From: Paraburkholderia antibiotica
GTDB taxonomy: Bacteria > Pseudomonadota > Gammaproteobacteria > Burkholderiales > Burkholderiaceae
DNA: 64,000 bases
Assembly: GCF_012927125.1 (NCBI RefSeq)
Contig: NZ_JABBFZ010000009.1
Span: forward strand, 124,001 to 188,000
Direction of reading: 5' to 3'
Part shown: one piece after another, positions 34,548 to 44,052 of the stretch
Layout of the letters: each line of letters opens with the position of its first letter
Position numbering within the stretch: position 1 is the stretch's first letter
Translations under genes and position numbers: made by a program
Notes under the pieces: generated by a model
Told to the model about the DNA's origin: nothing
Databases searched by the model: none
Seen by the model: only the letters and a program-made list of their open reading frames with translations

Positions 34548-35816
34548 ATGTCGAAGCTGATCGGAACGATGTCCCCCGCGATCGACGCGTTGCTGCCCGA
34601 ACTCGAAGCAATCTACAAAGACCTGCACCAGCATCCCGAACTGTCGATGCAGGAAGTGCGTACCGCCGGCATCGTCGCGGACTACGTGGAAAAGCTCGGC
34701 TACGACGTGACGCGCAACGTCGGCGTGACGGGTGTCGTCGCGCTGCTGCGCAACGGCGACGGTCCGACCGTGATGCTGCGCGCCGACATGGACGCGCTGC
34801 CGATGGCCGAGGCAACCGGCCTGCCCTACGCGAGCACGGTCAGAACCAAAGACGAAGAAGGCTTTGAAGTCGGCGTTGCGCATTCGTGCGGCCACGATCT
34901 GCACGTCACGTGGCTGCTCGGCGTCGCGCGTCTGATGGCCGAACATCGCGACGCGTGGCGCGGCACGCTGATGGCCGTCTTCCAGCCCGGCGAAGAAGTC
35001 GGGCGCGGCGCGCGCAGCATGCTCGACGACGGCATGACCACGCGCTTTCCGAAGCCCGACGTGATTCTCGGTCAGCACGTGATGGTCGGCGCGGCCGGCA
35101 GCATCGGCTATCGCAGCGGCACGATCCTGTCGGCCGGCGACAGCCTGAAGGTCAAGCTGTTCGGCCGCGGCTCGCACGGTTCGCAGCCGCAGACCTCGAT
35201 CGACCCGGTCATCATGGCAGCCTCCACGACCCTGCGTCTGCAGACCATCGTGTCGCGCGAAATCTCGCCGCTCGACAGCGCCGTGCTGACCATCGGTTCG
35301 CTGCAGGCCGGCACGAAAGAAAACATCATCCCCGACGACGCGACGCTGAAGCTCAACGTCCGTACCTACGACGAAGACGTGCGCGAGTACATGCTCGGCG
35401 CGATCCGTCGCATCTGCTGCGCCGAGTGCGTGGCGTCGAACGCGCCGCGCGAGCCCGAATTCACCACGCTGTCGAGCTACCCGTTGACCGTCAACGACAA
35501 CGCCGTCACCGAGCGTCTGCGCACGGCCTTCGAAACGCAATTCGGCGAACACGCGTACGAAACGCAGCCGGCCGCCGCCAGCGAAGACTTCAGCCTGTTC
35601 GGCCGCGAATGGAACGTGCCGTACTCGTTCTGGTTCGTCGGCGGCACCGATCCCGAAGTCTTCCGCAATGCGCTGGCGGCGAAAAAGCTCAACGAGATCC
35701 CGAGCAACCATTCGCCGAAGTTCGCACCGGTGCTCGACCCGACCTTGCGCGCCGGCCTCGAAGCGATGCTGTGCGCGGCCGGCGTATGGCTCGACCAACA
35801 CGACGAAACACTGTGA
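34548..35816 (+). CDS. M20-family amidohydrolase (hippurate hydrolase-like)
   Basis: A 422-aa zinc aminoacylase/carboxypeptidase-type enzyme. The metal ligands are in MLRADMDALPM (Asp), HSCGHDLHVTWLLG (two His), FQPGEEVGRGARSML (Glu-Glu) and ILGQHVM; the dimerisation domain is inserted at about 195-310. It fits the hippurate hydrolase/IAA-amino-acid hydrolase group, which cleaves N-acyl amino acids, including plant auxin conjugates. It is downstream of the MarR gene and overlaps the TRIC gene by GTGA, forming a three-gene unit. Confidence 0.92.
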   Translation: MSKLIGTMSPAIDALLPELEAIYKDLHQHPELSMQEVRTAGIVADYVEKLGYDVTRNVGVTGVVALLRNGDGPTVMLRADMDALPMAEATGLPYASTVRTKDEEGFEVGVAHSCGHDLHVTWLLGVARLMAEHRDAWRGTLMAVFQPGEEVGRGARSMLDDGMTTRFPKPDVILGQHVMVGAAGSIGYRSGTILSAGDSLKVKLFGRGSHGSQPQTSIDPVIMAASTTLRLQTIVSREISPLDSAVLTIGSLQAGTKENIIPDDATLKLNVRTYDEDVREYMLGAIRRICCAECVASNAPREPEFTTLSSYPLTVNDNAVTERLRTAFETQFGEHAYETQPAAASEDFSLFGREWNVPYSFWFVGGTDPEVFRNALAAKKLNEIPSNHSPKFAPVLDPTLRAGLEAMLCAAGVWLDQHDETL

Positions 35817-36457
35817 ATTCGCACGCCGTCTATACCATCCTCGATCTGATCGGCACCTTCGTGTTCGCGATCAGCGGTGCGGTGGCCGCGCGCCAGCGGC
35901 GCCTCGACCTGTTCGGCATCGTCGTGATCGCGTTCATGGTCGCGTGCGGCGGCGGCATCGTGCGCGATGTCTGCATCGGCGCGATTCCTCCGGCGGGGTT
36001 GTCGAACTGGCGCTATCTGGCCACCGCGCTCGCCGCTTCCGCAGTGACGATTCTCGCGTATCCGCAGGTGCGCCGCCTGCGTCAGCCGGTGCTGTTCTTC
36101 GATGCGATCGGGCTCGGTCTGTTCGCGGTGTCGGGCGCGCAGAAAGCGCTCACATACGGCCACAATGCCGAGCTCGCGATTCTGCTCGGCGTGGTCAGCG
36201 CGGTGGGCGGCGGCGTGATGCGCGACGTGGTGTTGTCGCGCGTGCCCGCGATTCTCGAAAGGGAAATTTACGCGTCGGCCGCGCTATTCGGCGCGGCCGT
36301 GCAGGTGGGCTTCTCGTATGCGGGCTGGACCGACTGGTGGACGCCGTGGTTCGCGACGCTCGCCTGTGTGCTGGTGCGGCTCGCGTCGCTGCGTTACGGC
36401 TGGCGCCTGCCGATCTTTCAAGGCCGGCGCGGCGCCGACACGCGCGACAACTCTTGA
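35813..36457 (+). CDS. TRIC/UPF0126-family membrane protein
   Basis: A 214-aa membrane protein with seven hydrophobic helices in two pseudo-repeats, each carrying a GGGxxRD motif: VACGGGIVRDVCIG and AVGGGVMRDVVLSRVPAIL. These define the bacterial TRIC cation-channel family (formerly UPF0126, YicG-like). The start is a GTG overlapping the TGA of the M20 gene. The physiological ion and the link to the hydrolase are unknown. Confidence 0.9.
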   Translation: MNSHAVYTILDLIGTFVFAISGAVAARQRRLDLFGIVVIAFMVACGGGIVRDVCIGAIPPAGLSNWRYLATALAASAVTILAYPQVRRLRQPVLFFDAIGLGLFAVSGAQKALTYGHNAELAILLGVVSAVGGGVMRDVVLSRVPAILEREIYASAALFGAAVQVGFSYAGWTDWWTPWFATLACVLVRLASLRYGWRLPIFQGRRGADTRDNS

Positions 36458-36521
36458 TCCGCGCGCCGGCGTTGGCCGGCGTTGGCCGGCGCCGGCTCGC
36501 TTCAACTCACGTCACTCCACG

Positions 36522-37841
36522 TCAACTCGCGCTCTGCGGAATCAGCCTCGGCTTGGTCAGGCTGTACGCAATCTGGCTGAACAGCGTATTGAGGCTATTC
36601 GTGCCGCCCGCCGCATTCGCGCAGGTGTCCGAATAGAAATACGACGGCCCCGACGCAATCGACTGCATCGTGTTGCACGCGGTGAGCTTGTCGTTGCCGT
36701 CGCCGCAACTCGGCGCCGACGCCGCTTCGCCGCCGAGATACGCGACGGTATAGATCAACGTACCGGTGTTGGTCTTGATCGTCGAGGCCGCGTTGATGGC
36801 CGCCTGGCATTCGCTTCCGTACGTGCTGCTATAGGTGCTGCCGAGTTCGCTCGTGCTCGACGTCGCAATGCCGTCGCTCAGCAGAATGATCACGTTCTGC
36901 CCCGGCGGCTTCTGCGTCGACGATAGCGTGGTCAGCGCCGACTGCGCGGAGGTGATCGCCTGCGCGTAGAACGTGCCGAGCCCGCCCGGCGCGGACATGC
37001 CGCTGCAACTGCCGCCGCCCAGCGCCTGCACGATGCCCGAGCTGGTGCTGACCGCGCCGTTGCTGCCGAGATACCCAGTGTTCAGCGACGACACCTGGTA
37101 ACTCGCGCCCGACGCCGAATAGCTGCCCGCAATCGTCGGCGCTTTGCCCGAGCACGAGAAGTTATAGGTCGACGACGTCTGCGGCGGAAATGCCATCAAC
37201 CCGACGTTGTCGCCCGCGTTGGTCAAGCCCGTCAGCAGCGTCAACGCGCCGGCCTCGGCGCATTGCAGCCGCGTCTGCGCGACGCCCTTCGAGTTCTTGC
37301 AGTTGCTGTCCGTCGTCGTGGCCATCGAGCGCGTGGTGTCGAGCACGATCATCACGTTGTAGAGCGCGGGCTCCGCGCCGCCGCCCGCCCCCGCGCGCGA
37401 GGTCGCGGAGATGGTCTGCGCGCTCTTGCCGAACACGCGCGCGAAATAGAGCGGCACGCTCGCCGTCTGCGTGACCTGGATGCCGTTGTAGCCGGAGGTG
37501 GCCTGCTTGTACGGCAGCGTGACGCTCGACAGCGTCAGGCCGGTGACCGTCGCGCTGGCCGGCACGACGCCGCCCGGCAACGTGTTGTTGCGGCCGGCCG
37601 TGAACGCCTGCGCATCGCTGGCCGCGGTAGTCCACGACTGCGTCCACAGATCCACCGCGCCCGACAGCGCCGCCGCATCGGTCGCGCTCTGCAAACGCCG
37701 CTGACTGTAGGCCAGATAACCGAAATCGACGCCGATCGCGATGAAGCCCAACAGCGCCACCATCGACAACGCCACCAGAACGGACACCGCGCCACGCTGG
37801 CGACGTGGCGAACCGCGCAAGCCAAGTTTTTTTCTGGTCAT
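36522..37841 (-). CDS. tadG: TadG-like Tad pilus protein with vWA domain
   Basis: A 439-aa pilus-assembly protein. The N-terminus has a short basic stretch and one helix (GAVSVLVALSMVALLGFIAI, TadE/TadG-type), then a periplasmic part with a von Willebrand factor A domain from about 160: MIVLDTTRSMATTT supplies the metal-site DxTxS, and VIILLSDGIATSS the later Asp. It is the last gene of the minus-strand Tad locus. It probably anchors or tethers the pilus apparatus to the envelope. The basic RRQRGAV before the helix resembles the cleavage region of TadE-type pseudopilins. Confidence 0.9.
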   Translation of the reverse strand: MTRKKLGLRGSPRRQRGAVSVLVALSMVALLGFIAIGVDFGYLAYSQRRLQSATDAAALSGAVDLWTQSWTTAASDAQAFTAGRNNTLPGGVVPASATVTGLTLSSVTLPYKQATSGYNGIQVTQTASVPLYFARVFGKSAQTISATSRAGAGGGAEPALYNVMIVLDTTRSMATTTDSNCKNSKGVAQTRLQCAEAGALTLLTGLTNAGDNVGLMAFPPQTSSTYNFSCSGKAPTIAGSYSASGASYQVSSLNTGYLGSNGAVSTSSGIVQALGGGSCSGMSAPGGLGTFYAQAITSAQSALTTLSSTQKPPGQNVIILLSDGIATSSTSELGSTYSSTYGSECQAAINAASTIKTNTGTLIYTVAYLGGEAASAPSCGDGNDKLTACNTMQSIASGPSYFYSDTCANAAGGTNSLNTLFSQIAYSLTKPRLIPQSAS

Positions 37842-37935
37842 GATTTTCTCGCCTTACGTCCGGTTTAACTGCTATTTCGCACGCGCGGTAACCGCATGCC
37901 CGGTGCCGCCCCTATCGCGATTCCGCACGGCGGCA

Positions 37936-38457
37936 TTACTGCACGCGCTCCACCGCGCTGGCATTCAAAGCGGTCGGCATCATCGCGTAGAGGCCCGACA
38001 AACTGCCCTTGAACAGCGGCGCGAACGTGTAGGTAACCGTAACGGTCGCCGTGCCGATCGCGGGCGTCCCCCCCGCGCTGGTCAGACTGGTCGCGCAACT
38101 CGAATCGCTGCTGCACGCCACACCGTTCACCGCCGTCGCGATCGACAGATTCGACGTATTCAGCAACGCGGCCGACGTGCTCACCTGGCTTTGCGTCGTA
38201 CTGTACGGCGTGCTGGTGCCGCGTTGCGACGCGAAATAACGCGCGCCCGCCGAAGCGGCGTTCGCCACCATCACGTAGTTGCCGAGCAGCCAGCCGAACT
38301 GCGCGACGCCGATCGCGATCAGCAGCAGCATCGGCGCGACCAGCGCGAACTCGACCGCGGCGACGCCTCGCTGTCGGCGCAAACGCGTTGCCATCCGCGC
38401 GCGACCCTTTAGCCGTTTCATTCGCTTCAGTCGTTGCATGGGGAGGGAAGGACTCAT
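37936..38457 (-). CDS. TadE-family minor pseudopilin (second copy)
   Basis: A 173-aa TadE-like protein: RRQRGVAAVEFALVAPMLLL then IAIGVAQFGWLL, with Glu at +5 after the Gly in the prepilin-peptidase pattern, then a periplasmic tail containing a Cys pair region (VACSSDSSCATSL). It is clearly homologous to the upstream TadE (38454-38906), including the CxSDSxC element and a C-terminus ending in ERVQ versus SELVQ. The ATG overlaps the upstream stop (ATGA). This position in Tad loci is normally tadF; here it looks like a tadE duplicate. Confidence 0.88.
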   Translation of the reverse strand: MSPSLPMQRLKRMKRLKGRARMATRLRRQRGVAAVEFALVAPMLLLIAIGVAQFGWLLGNYVMVANAASAGARYFASQRGTSTPYSTTQSQVSTSAALLNTSNLSIATAVNGVACSSDSSCATSLTSAGGTPAIGTATVTVTYTFAPLFKGSLSGLYAMMPTALNASAVERVQ

Positions 38458-38906
38458 TGCACGAGCTCCGACATGGTGGCGCTCAGACTCGTCGGCATGA
38501 TGCTTTTCAGGTTGTCCAGCGAGCCGCCGAATACCGGCACGAACGTATAGCCGAGTTGCACCTTCGCCTGCGTGCCGGCGCTCGGCGCCTGAGTGGTGGT
38601 GCCGAGCGCGGCGGCACAGGTGCTATCGCTCGTGCAGGAAGTGCCGCCCACACTGACTGAAATCGTCAGCGTGCCGTTCAGCGCACCCGTCTGCGACCGG
38701 ATCGCCGCCGTCGTGTCGCTGTACGGCGCCGCGTAACCGCGCTCGGCCGCCAGTTGATGCGCGCCCAGCGACGCCGCATTGGTCAGCACCAGGTAGTTGT
38801 TGATCAGCCAGCCGAACTGCACGATGCCGAAGATCAGCGCCAGCAGCAGCGGCAGCACGAGCGCCAGCTCGACCGTTGCCGCGCCGCGTTGTGATTTGCG
38901 TTTCAT
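38454..38906 (-). CDS. tadE: TadE-family minor pseudopilin
   Basis: A 150-aa Tad pseudopilin: KRKSQRGAATVELALVLPLL, where cleavage after Gly would expose the hydrophobic helix with Glu at +5. The periplasmic part includes TSCTSDSTCAAALG. The open frame runs far upstream to 39749 over tadC, but the ATG at 38906 has GGAGAAGG upstream and is correct. It is processed by the TadV/CpaA-type peptidase and needed for Flp pilus assembly. Only 56 bases separate it from tadC. Confidence 0.9.
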   Translation of the reverse strand: MKRKSQRGAATVELALVLPLLLALIFGIVQFGWLINNYLVLTNAASLGAHQLAAERGYAAPYSDTTAAIRSQTGALNGTLTISVSVGGTSCTSDSTCAAALGTTTQAPSAGTQAKVQLGYTFVPVFGGSLDNLKSIMPTSLSATMSELVQ

Positions 38907-38962
38907 CGGCCTTCTCCGTTCGCTTCGCGTCGCATCCCGTGGTCGCCACGCAGACCGCCGCG

Positions 38963-39931
38963 TCATGCGCCGCCCGCCATGCTCGGCAACAGATCCCGGT
39001 AGATGTGGATCATCGCCGGCCCCATCAATACGACCAGCAACGCGGGGAAAATGCAGAACATCAGCGGAAACAGCAGCTTCAGCGCGATCTTCGCGGCCCG
39101 CTCCTCGGCGCGCATCCGGCGCCGCGTGCGCAATGTATCGGACAGCACGCGCAGCGACGCGCCGATGCTGGTGCCGAAACGCTCCGCCTGGATCAGCATC
39201 GCGCTGAACGAATCGATGTCTTCCACCGCGGTACGCAGCGAGAAATTGCGCAGCGCTTTTTCCTTCGAAAAACCCGAGCGCATTTCGAGCAGCATCAGTT
39301 CGAGTTCGCTCGCGACCACCGCGCTGCGCATGCGGATTTCCTCGCCGACTTTCATCAGCGACGCGTCGAGACTCAGACCCGCTTCGACGCAGACCGTCAG
39401 CAGATCGAGCGCGTCGGGAAAGTCCTCGACGATGGTGCGCTGGCGTGCCGCGATGCGTCGCGACAGCACCACATTGGGCAGGTAGTAGCCGAGCGCGGCC
39501 AGCACCACCAGCACGATCGAGCGTTCGAGCAGTGTGGTCGCGATCGTGGTGCCGTAGAGCGCGAGCATCGCGAGCAACGGCAACGCGATCGCGAGCGCGG
39601 TTTTCGCCGCGAGATAGACCGGCACCGCGTTGGCCGAGCGCCAGCCCGCATTCATCAGCAGCACGCGCAACGCCGATTGCTCCCAGCCGTCTTTCGGCAC
39701 CGACAGCCGCGAAATCGGCTGCGAAATTTCCACCAGCTTCTCGTACCACGGCGTGTCCGACGCGCCCATCGACGGCTCCGACGGCGCCACGAAATTCGCG
39801 CCGCCCGCCTGCTCGATGCGGCGGCTCATGTCGCGCGGCGCGGCCAGATGCATCGCGCCGAACACGGCGGCGAAGACGATCGCGAACACACCGGCCAGCA
39901 ACAGAATCTGCGTGAGGTTCAGCGTTTGCAT
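38963..39931 (-). CDS. tadC: TadC inner-membrane platform protein
   Basis: A 322-aa type II secretion F-domain protein. It has an N-terminal helix, a pair of central helices, the cytoplasmic F domain (about 175-290: DFPDALDLLTVCVEAGLSLD, EDIDSFSAMLIQAERFG) and a C-terminal helix pair (LLFPLMFCIFPALLVVLMGP). With TadB it forms the membrane platform on which the CpaF ATPase acts. Same operon as its neighbours. Confidence 0.93.
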   Translation of the reverse strand: MQTLNLTQILLLAGVFAIVFAAVFGAMHLAAPRDMSRRIEQAGGANFVAPSEPSMGASDTPWYEKLVEISQPISRLSVPKDGWEQSALRVLLMNAGWRSANAVPVYLAAKTALAIALPLLAMLALYGTTIATTLLERSIVLVVLAALGYYLPNVVLSRRIAARQRTIVEDFPDALDLLTVCVEAGLSLDASLMKVGEEIRMRSAVVASELELMLLEMRSGFSKEKALRNFSLRTAVEDIDSFSAMLIQAERFGTSIGASLRVLSDTLRTRRRMRAEERAAKIALKLLFPLMFCIFPALLVVLMGPAMIHIYRDLLPSMAGGA

Positions 39932-40010
39932 GATCTCTCCTCGTATTTCCCCGTTTCTATTTTTCGCGGCTCGCGCGGCTATGCCCGGTCGAACCAGGTC
40001 ACACGCCAGG

Positions 40011-40988
40011 TCACACGCGGATGCGCACGATATGCCGCATCCACACGATGCCGAACAGCATGCCGACGCCCGCCATCGTGAGCATCTTCGTGCCCGCGGG
40101 GTCCTGCCACAGCACGTTCAGGAACTCGGGATTGATGGCGAGCATCGCGGCGCCGACGCCGAACGGCAGCAAGCCGAGCACCCACGCGGACAGCTTGCCT
40201 TCGGCGGCCAGCACGCGAATCTTGTCGAACAGCTTGAAGCGGTCGCGCACCATCGCCGTGATGCCGTCGAGCACTTCCGCGAGATTGCCGCCGGTCTCGC
40301 GCTGGATCACCACCGCGATCACGAAGTAGCGCAGATCGCGAATCGGCACACGGATGGCCAGATTCGTGAGCGCGTCGCTGATCGACACGCCGTAGTTGAT
40401 CTCGTCGAACACGATGCGGAATTCGCCGGCCATCGGTTCGGCGAACTCGGTGCCGACCATATCGAGCGCGCCGGTGAACGCATGGCCGGAGCGCAACGCG
40501 CGAGCGAGCATGTCGCAAACGTCGGGCAGTTGCCGCTCGAGCTGACGGATCCGCCGGTTGCGGCGGCGCTGTACGTAGACGATCGGCAGCAGCGCCGACA
40601 ATACCGCCGCGCCGATACTGAACAGCCACGGCATCGCGAGGCTGGCGCTGATGATCAGCACGAACGGCGGCAACACCGCGCAGGTGCCGGCGAGCCGGCC
40701 GACCGACCACGTGAGCCCCGACTGCTGCAGAAACAGATCGAGCGCATGCACACGCGGAATTTTCAGCAGCAGGCGCGTGAGCCACGCCGACTCGGCCATC
40801 ATCCGCGTCTTCAGAATCGACAGACGCTCCTTGTTCACCTGGCCGCCCGCGGAGGCCGCGCGAATTCGCGCTTCGACGCGACGCGCAACCGGGCCATGCC
40901 GGCTGTTCCAGTATTCGTACACGGTGCCGGTCGCGAGTACCACCGCCACGAACAGCAGGATGATCGATGCGTAAAAAATGGAGTTCAT
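40011..40988 (-). CDS. tadB: TadB inner-membrane platform protein
   Basis: A 325-aa T2SF-domain protein, partner of TadC. It has a starting helix (IFYASIILLFVAVVLATGTV), two mid helices, the F domain (LPDVCDMLARALRSGHAFTG, VISIDALTNLAIR region) and C-terminal helices (LLPFGVGAAMLAINPEFLNV). The GGNLAEVLDGI segment is typical of TadB. It lies directly after cpaF in the operon. Confidence 0.93.
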   Translation of the reverse strand: MNSIFYASIILLFVAVVLATGTVYEYWNSRHGPVARRVEARIRAASAGGQVNKERLSILKTRMMAESAWLTRLLLKIPRVHALDLFLQQSGLTWSVGRLAGTCAVLPPFVLIISASLAMPWLFSIGAAVLSALLPIVYVQRRRNRRIRQLERQLPDVCDMLARALRSGHAFTGALDMVGTEFAEPMAGEFRIVFDEINYGVSISDALTNLAIRVPIRDLRYFVIAVVIQRETGGNLAEVLDGITAMVRDRFKLFDKIRVLAAEGKLSAWVLGLLPFGVGAAMLAINPEFLNVLWQDPAGTKMLTMAGVGMLFGIVWMRHIVRIRV

Positions 40989-41040
40989 GCCAGTCTCCTG
41001 AAACGCCGGATGCCGGAGGCGCGCTCCTGCTTCATGCCGG

Positions 41041-42402
41041 TCATGCCGCCTCGAAACGCCGCGCCGGATCGTAGATCTGATCCGACGGCGCCACGCCGAA
41101 TGCCTGCAGGCGCTCGGCGAATTTCGGCCGCACCCCGGTCGCGCAGAAATGGCCGCGCACGTTGCCCTTCGAATCGACGCCGGAGCGGCGGAACACGAAG
41201 ATCTCCTGCATGTTGATCATGTCGCCTTCCATGCCGGTCAGCTCCGAAATGCTGATGATCTTGCGGCGTCCGTCTGTGAGCCGTGACGCCTGCACGATCA
41301 CCGAAATCGCCGACGAAATCTGCTGGCGCATCGTGCGCGTCGGTAATGCGAGGCCGCCGAGCGTCATCATGTTTTCGAGGCGCGTCAGCGCATCGCGCGG
41401 CGTGTTCGCGTGGATCGTCGACAGCGAGCCTTCGTGGCCGGTGTTCATCGCGTTCAGCATGTCGAGCGCTTCGGCGCCGCGCACCTCGCCAAGGATGATG
41501 CGATCGGGCCGCATCCGCAGCGCGTTGCGCACCAGCGTGCGCTGGGTGATCTCGCCGCGTCCCTCGATGTTCGGCGAGCGCGTTTCGAGCCGCAGCACGT
41601 GCTCCTGACGCAATTGCAGTTCGGCGGCGTCCTCGATCGTGACGATGCGCTCGTCGCCCGGAATGAAACCCGACAGCACGTTCAGCAGCGTGGTCTTGCC
41701 GCTGCCCGTGCCGCCCGACACGAGAATGTTCACCTTCGCGCGCGCGAGCGCGTCGAGCACCTCGGCCATCGGCGGCGTCAGGCTTTGCAGGTCGATCAGA
41801 TCCGACACCTGCAGCGGATTCGCGGCGAATCGCCGGATCGACAGCAACGGGCCGTCGATCGCGCACGGCCGGATGATCGCGTTCACGCGCGAGCCGTCCG
41901 GCAGACGCGCGTCGACCATCGGGCTCGATTCGTCGATATGCCGGCCGACGCCCGAGACGATCTTCTCGATCACTTTCATCAGATGCGCGTCGTCGTAGAA
42001 GCTCACGTCGGTCGCTTCGAGCCGTCCGCGCCGTTCGACGTAGGTATGGCGATGCGTGTTGACCAGAATGTCGGACACGCTCGGATCGCGCAGCAGCACT
42101 TCGAGCGGGCCGAAGCCGAACATCTCGTCGTACACGTCGGTCACCAGCTGCCGGCGTTCGAGATCGTTGGCCGGCGCTTTCTGCTCGTCGAGAATGCGCG
42201 CGATCAGCACGGCGATCTCCTGACGCACCTGGTCGGACGGCAGGCGCGACAGCCGTTCGAGTTCGACGCGTTCCAGCACCGCCAGATGAATCTCGCGCTT
42301 GAGCTTCTGATAAGCGCCACGCAGCATGCCGGCGCCCGTCGGGTCCTGACGTTCGCCCAGCGGCTGCGCGCGTTGCGCGGAAATCTGTTCACGAAGCGAC
42401 AT
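41041..42402 (-). CDS. cpaF: CpaF/TadA secretion ATPase
   Basis: Hexameric ATPase that powers Flp pilus assembly, 453 aa, normal length. The N-terminal domain includes EMFGFGPLEVLLRDPSVSDI; the ATPase core has Walker A SGGTGSGKTTLLN, the Asp box region TIEDAAELQL, Walker B RMRPDRIILGEVRGAEAL and the His box GSLSTIHANTPRDALTRLE. The open frame is much longer (to 43584) but the ATG at 42402 has AAGGGGG upstream and starts the usual N-terminus. Confidence 0.95.
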   Translation of the reverse strand: MSLREQISAQRAQPLGERQDPTGAGMLRGAYQKLKREIHLAVLERVELERLSRLPSDQVRQEIAVLIARILDEQKAPANDLERRQLVTDVYDEMFGFGPLEVLLRDPSVSDILVNTHRHTYVERRGRLEATDVSFYDDAHLMKVIEKIVSGVGRHIDESSPMVDARLPDGSRVNAIIRPCAIDGPLLSIRRFAANPLQVSDLIDLQSLTPPMAEVLDALARAKVNILVSGGTGSGKTTLLNVLSGFIPGDERIVTIEDAAELQLRQEHVLRLETRSPNIEGRGEITQRTLVRNALRMRPDRIILGEVRGAEALDMLNAMNTGHEGSLSTIHANTPRDALTRLENMMTLGGLALPTRTMRQQISSAISVIVQASRLTDGRRKIISISELTGMEGDMINMQEIFVFRRSGVDSKGNVRGHFCATGVRPKFAERLQAFGVAPSDQIYDPARRFEAA

Positions 42403-42440
42403 GACGTCCCCCTTCCGATAATGCGGCGTTAGTCCGTTGT

Positions 42441-43652
42441 TCAGAGCGTTTCGAGTTTCGGCGACGTCTGGCGGCCGAGCAGCCGCCCGAACAGCGAATC
42501 GCCTTTCGCGTGGCCGCGTCCCGGCGTGGCCGTGCCGGCAACCAGATGCTCGGCGAGCGTCTGCAGACTGCGCGCGACGCCGCTGCTGCGCGCGGTCTTC
42601 GACACCGGCAGCCCCTGGTTCATCGCATCGGCCACCGTGTCGGCATCCTCCGGAATCACCTGATACGCGCTCATGCCGAGCACCGACTCGAGCGCCGCGC
42701 GCGGCCGTTCGCCGTGCCGCGTGTAGCGGTTCAGGATCAGCCGCATCTGTTCCTGCGCGTAGCCGACCGAACAGAGAATTTCCTGCAGCCGACGCCCGGC
42801 GCGCACGTGCGGCATGCTCGCCTGCAACACGAGATGAATGTGGTCGCTGCGGTCGAGCGCGAGCATCGACAGCTGATTGAGCGTCTGGCCGAGGTCGAAC
42901 AGCACGAAGTCGTAATGCGGCGCGGCGACGCCGATCAGCCATTCGAGCCGGTCTTCCTTGATCTCGGCGGCCTTCACCGGGTCGCCCGCGCCCGCGAGAA
43001 TATGAAAGCTGTCGGTCACGTGCACGAGGCTCGTGTCGAAAAAGGCCGCGTCCATGCGCTCGATCTGCGCGCAAATTTGCGGCAGCGTCGACGGCGGCGT
43101 TTCGTCGGAGACGAGAAACGCGGCATCGGCGAACTGCTGGTTCAGATCGATCAGGAGTACGCGCTTTTTCTGCGGCAGACTCGCGATCGCATGCGCGACG
43201 TTGGCGGCGATGAAGCTGGTGCCCGCGCCGCCCTTGCACGAAATGAACGACAGCACCCGCGTGTCGCGCGTGCCGCCTTGCAGGCTTTGCGTCTGCGCGC
43301 GCTGCAACGCGTCGCCGAACTGACGCGCGTCGAGCGGCCAGTTCAGCACGTCGCGAAAGCCCGCGCGCATCGCCGCGATCAGCGTCTCGGGCGACGCATC
43401 CGGAATCAGCAGGATGCAGGTGAGCCGCCCATGCTCGCGGTGCAGACGTTCGACCACCGCCAGCTCCGCGTCCTGCAGCGATACCGCGTCGACGATCAGC
43501 ACGTCGAACGCGTCGAGACTGTCGCCGCGCTCGCCGAGCAGCGACGGCCGTCCCGTCGCGCGCGTGATCCGGTAATCGCCGCATTCGCCGGTCAGATGCG
43601 CGATCTGCGCGAGCCGTGCACCGTCTTCCGAGAGAGCCAGGATGTTGATCAT
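42441..43652 (-). CDS. cpaE: CpaE/TadZ pilus localisation ATPase
   Basis: A 403-aa ParA/MinD-like protein with an N-terminal receiver-like domain (about 1-120: ILALSEDGARLAQIAHL, DVLIVDAVSLQDAEL) and a C-terminal P-loop domain with the deviant Walker A FISCKGGAGTSFIAANVAHA and VLLIDLNQQFADAAF. TadZ proteins place the Tad machine at a site in the cell, often a pole. The gene lies between the small lipoprotein gene and cpaF. Confidence 0.93.
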   Translation of the reverse strand: MINILALSEDGARLAQIAHLTGECGDYRITRATGRPSLLGERGDSLDAFDVLIVDAVSLQDAELAVVERLHREHGRLTCILLIPDASPETLIAAMRAGFRDVLNWPLDARQFGDALQRAQTQSLQGGTRDTRVLSFISCKGGAGTSFIAANVAHAIASLPQKKRVLLIDLNQQFADAAFLVSDETPPSTLPQICAQIERMDAAFFDTSLVHVTDSFHILAGAGDPVKAAEIKEDRLEWLIGVAAPHYDFVLFDLGQTLNQLSMLALDRSDHIHLVLQASMPHVRAGRRLQEILCSVGYAQEQMRLILNRYTRHGERPRAALESVLGMSAYQVIPEDADTVADAMNQGLPVSKTARSSGVARSLQTLAEHLVAGTATPGRGHAKGDSLFGRLLGRQTSPKLETL

Positions 43653-43719
43653 GATGTTCTCAACCGAGCTGTCGAATTAAGCGACGCACGCCGCGTGCGC
43701 CGTGGTCGCGAACCTGCGG

Positions 43720-44031
43720 TCATTGACTGCCGCCCGCGCTGCCGATGCCGATCACGAACGGGTTGACCGTCGCGGTCGGCGCCTGGAACGACTTCACGTA
43801 CTGATCCTGCGCGGCCACCGCGGCCTTGCCGTCGACGCCCGGCGTCGATGGCGTGTGCTCGCCCGCGTGCGGATCGATGATCTGCATCTGCGTGACGGTG
43901 CGCACGGCGTCGCCGAAGTGCGCGTCCCAGATCGGCGAGCTCGACATGCAGCCGCTCAACGCGGCGGCCGTTGCGCCCAGCGTCGCCAGCAACGCCACGC
44001 GGCGCGTCATCACAAGAAGTTCGAGTTTCAT
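43720..44031 (-). CDS. Tad-locus small lipoprotein
   Basis: A 103-aa lipoprotein: signal MTRRVALLATLGATAAALSG then Cys (lipobox LSGC). The mature part has QMQIIDPHAGEHTPSTPGVD and GKAAVAAQDQYVKSFQ, a pattern seen in small lipoproteins between cpaC and cpaE in Tad loci, thought to act as pilotin-like partners of the secretin (CpaD-like position). AAGGAG precedes the ATG at 44031. The exact role is inferred from position. Confidence 0.8.
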   Translation of the reverse strand: MKLELLVMTRRVALLATLGATAAALSGCMSSSPIWDAHFGDAVRTVTQMQIIDPHAGEHTPSTPGVDGKAAVAAQDQYVKSFQAPTATVNPFVIGIGSAGGSQ

Positions 44032-44052
44032 GAGCGTCTCCTTCGCGGCGCG

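Noticed and set aside
36471..36490. Two tandem GTTGGCCGGC units after the TRIC gene, considered as an IS or attachment-site remnant
   Set aside because: Only two copies, no flanking integrase or repeats; it is likely simple GC-rich slippage.
38907..39749. Upstream extension of the tadE frame over tadC
   Set aside because: It is the tadC gene read in the wrong frame; tadE starts at 38906 with GGAGAAGG.
41041..43584. Longer reading of cpaF (847 codons)
   Set aside because: The extra N-terminal part overlaps cpaE out of frame and is Arg-rich; the ATG at 42402 has a strong ribosome site and gives the normal CpaF length.
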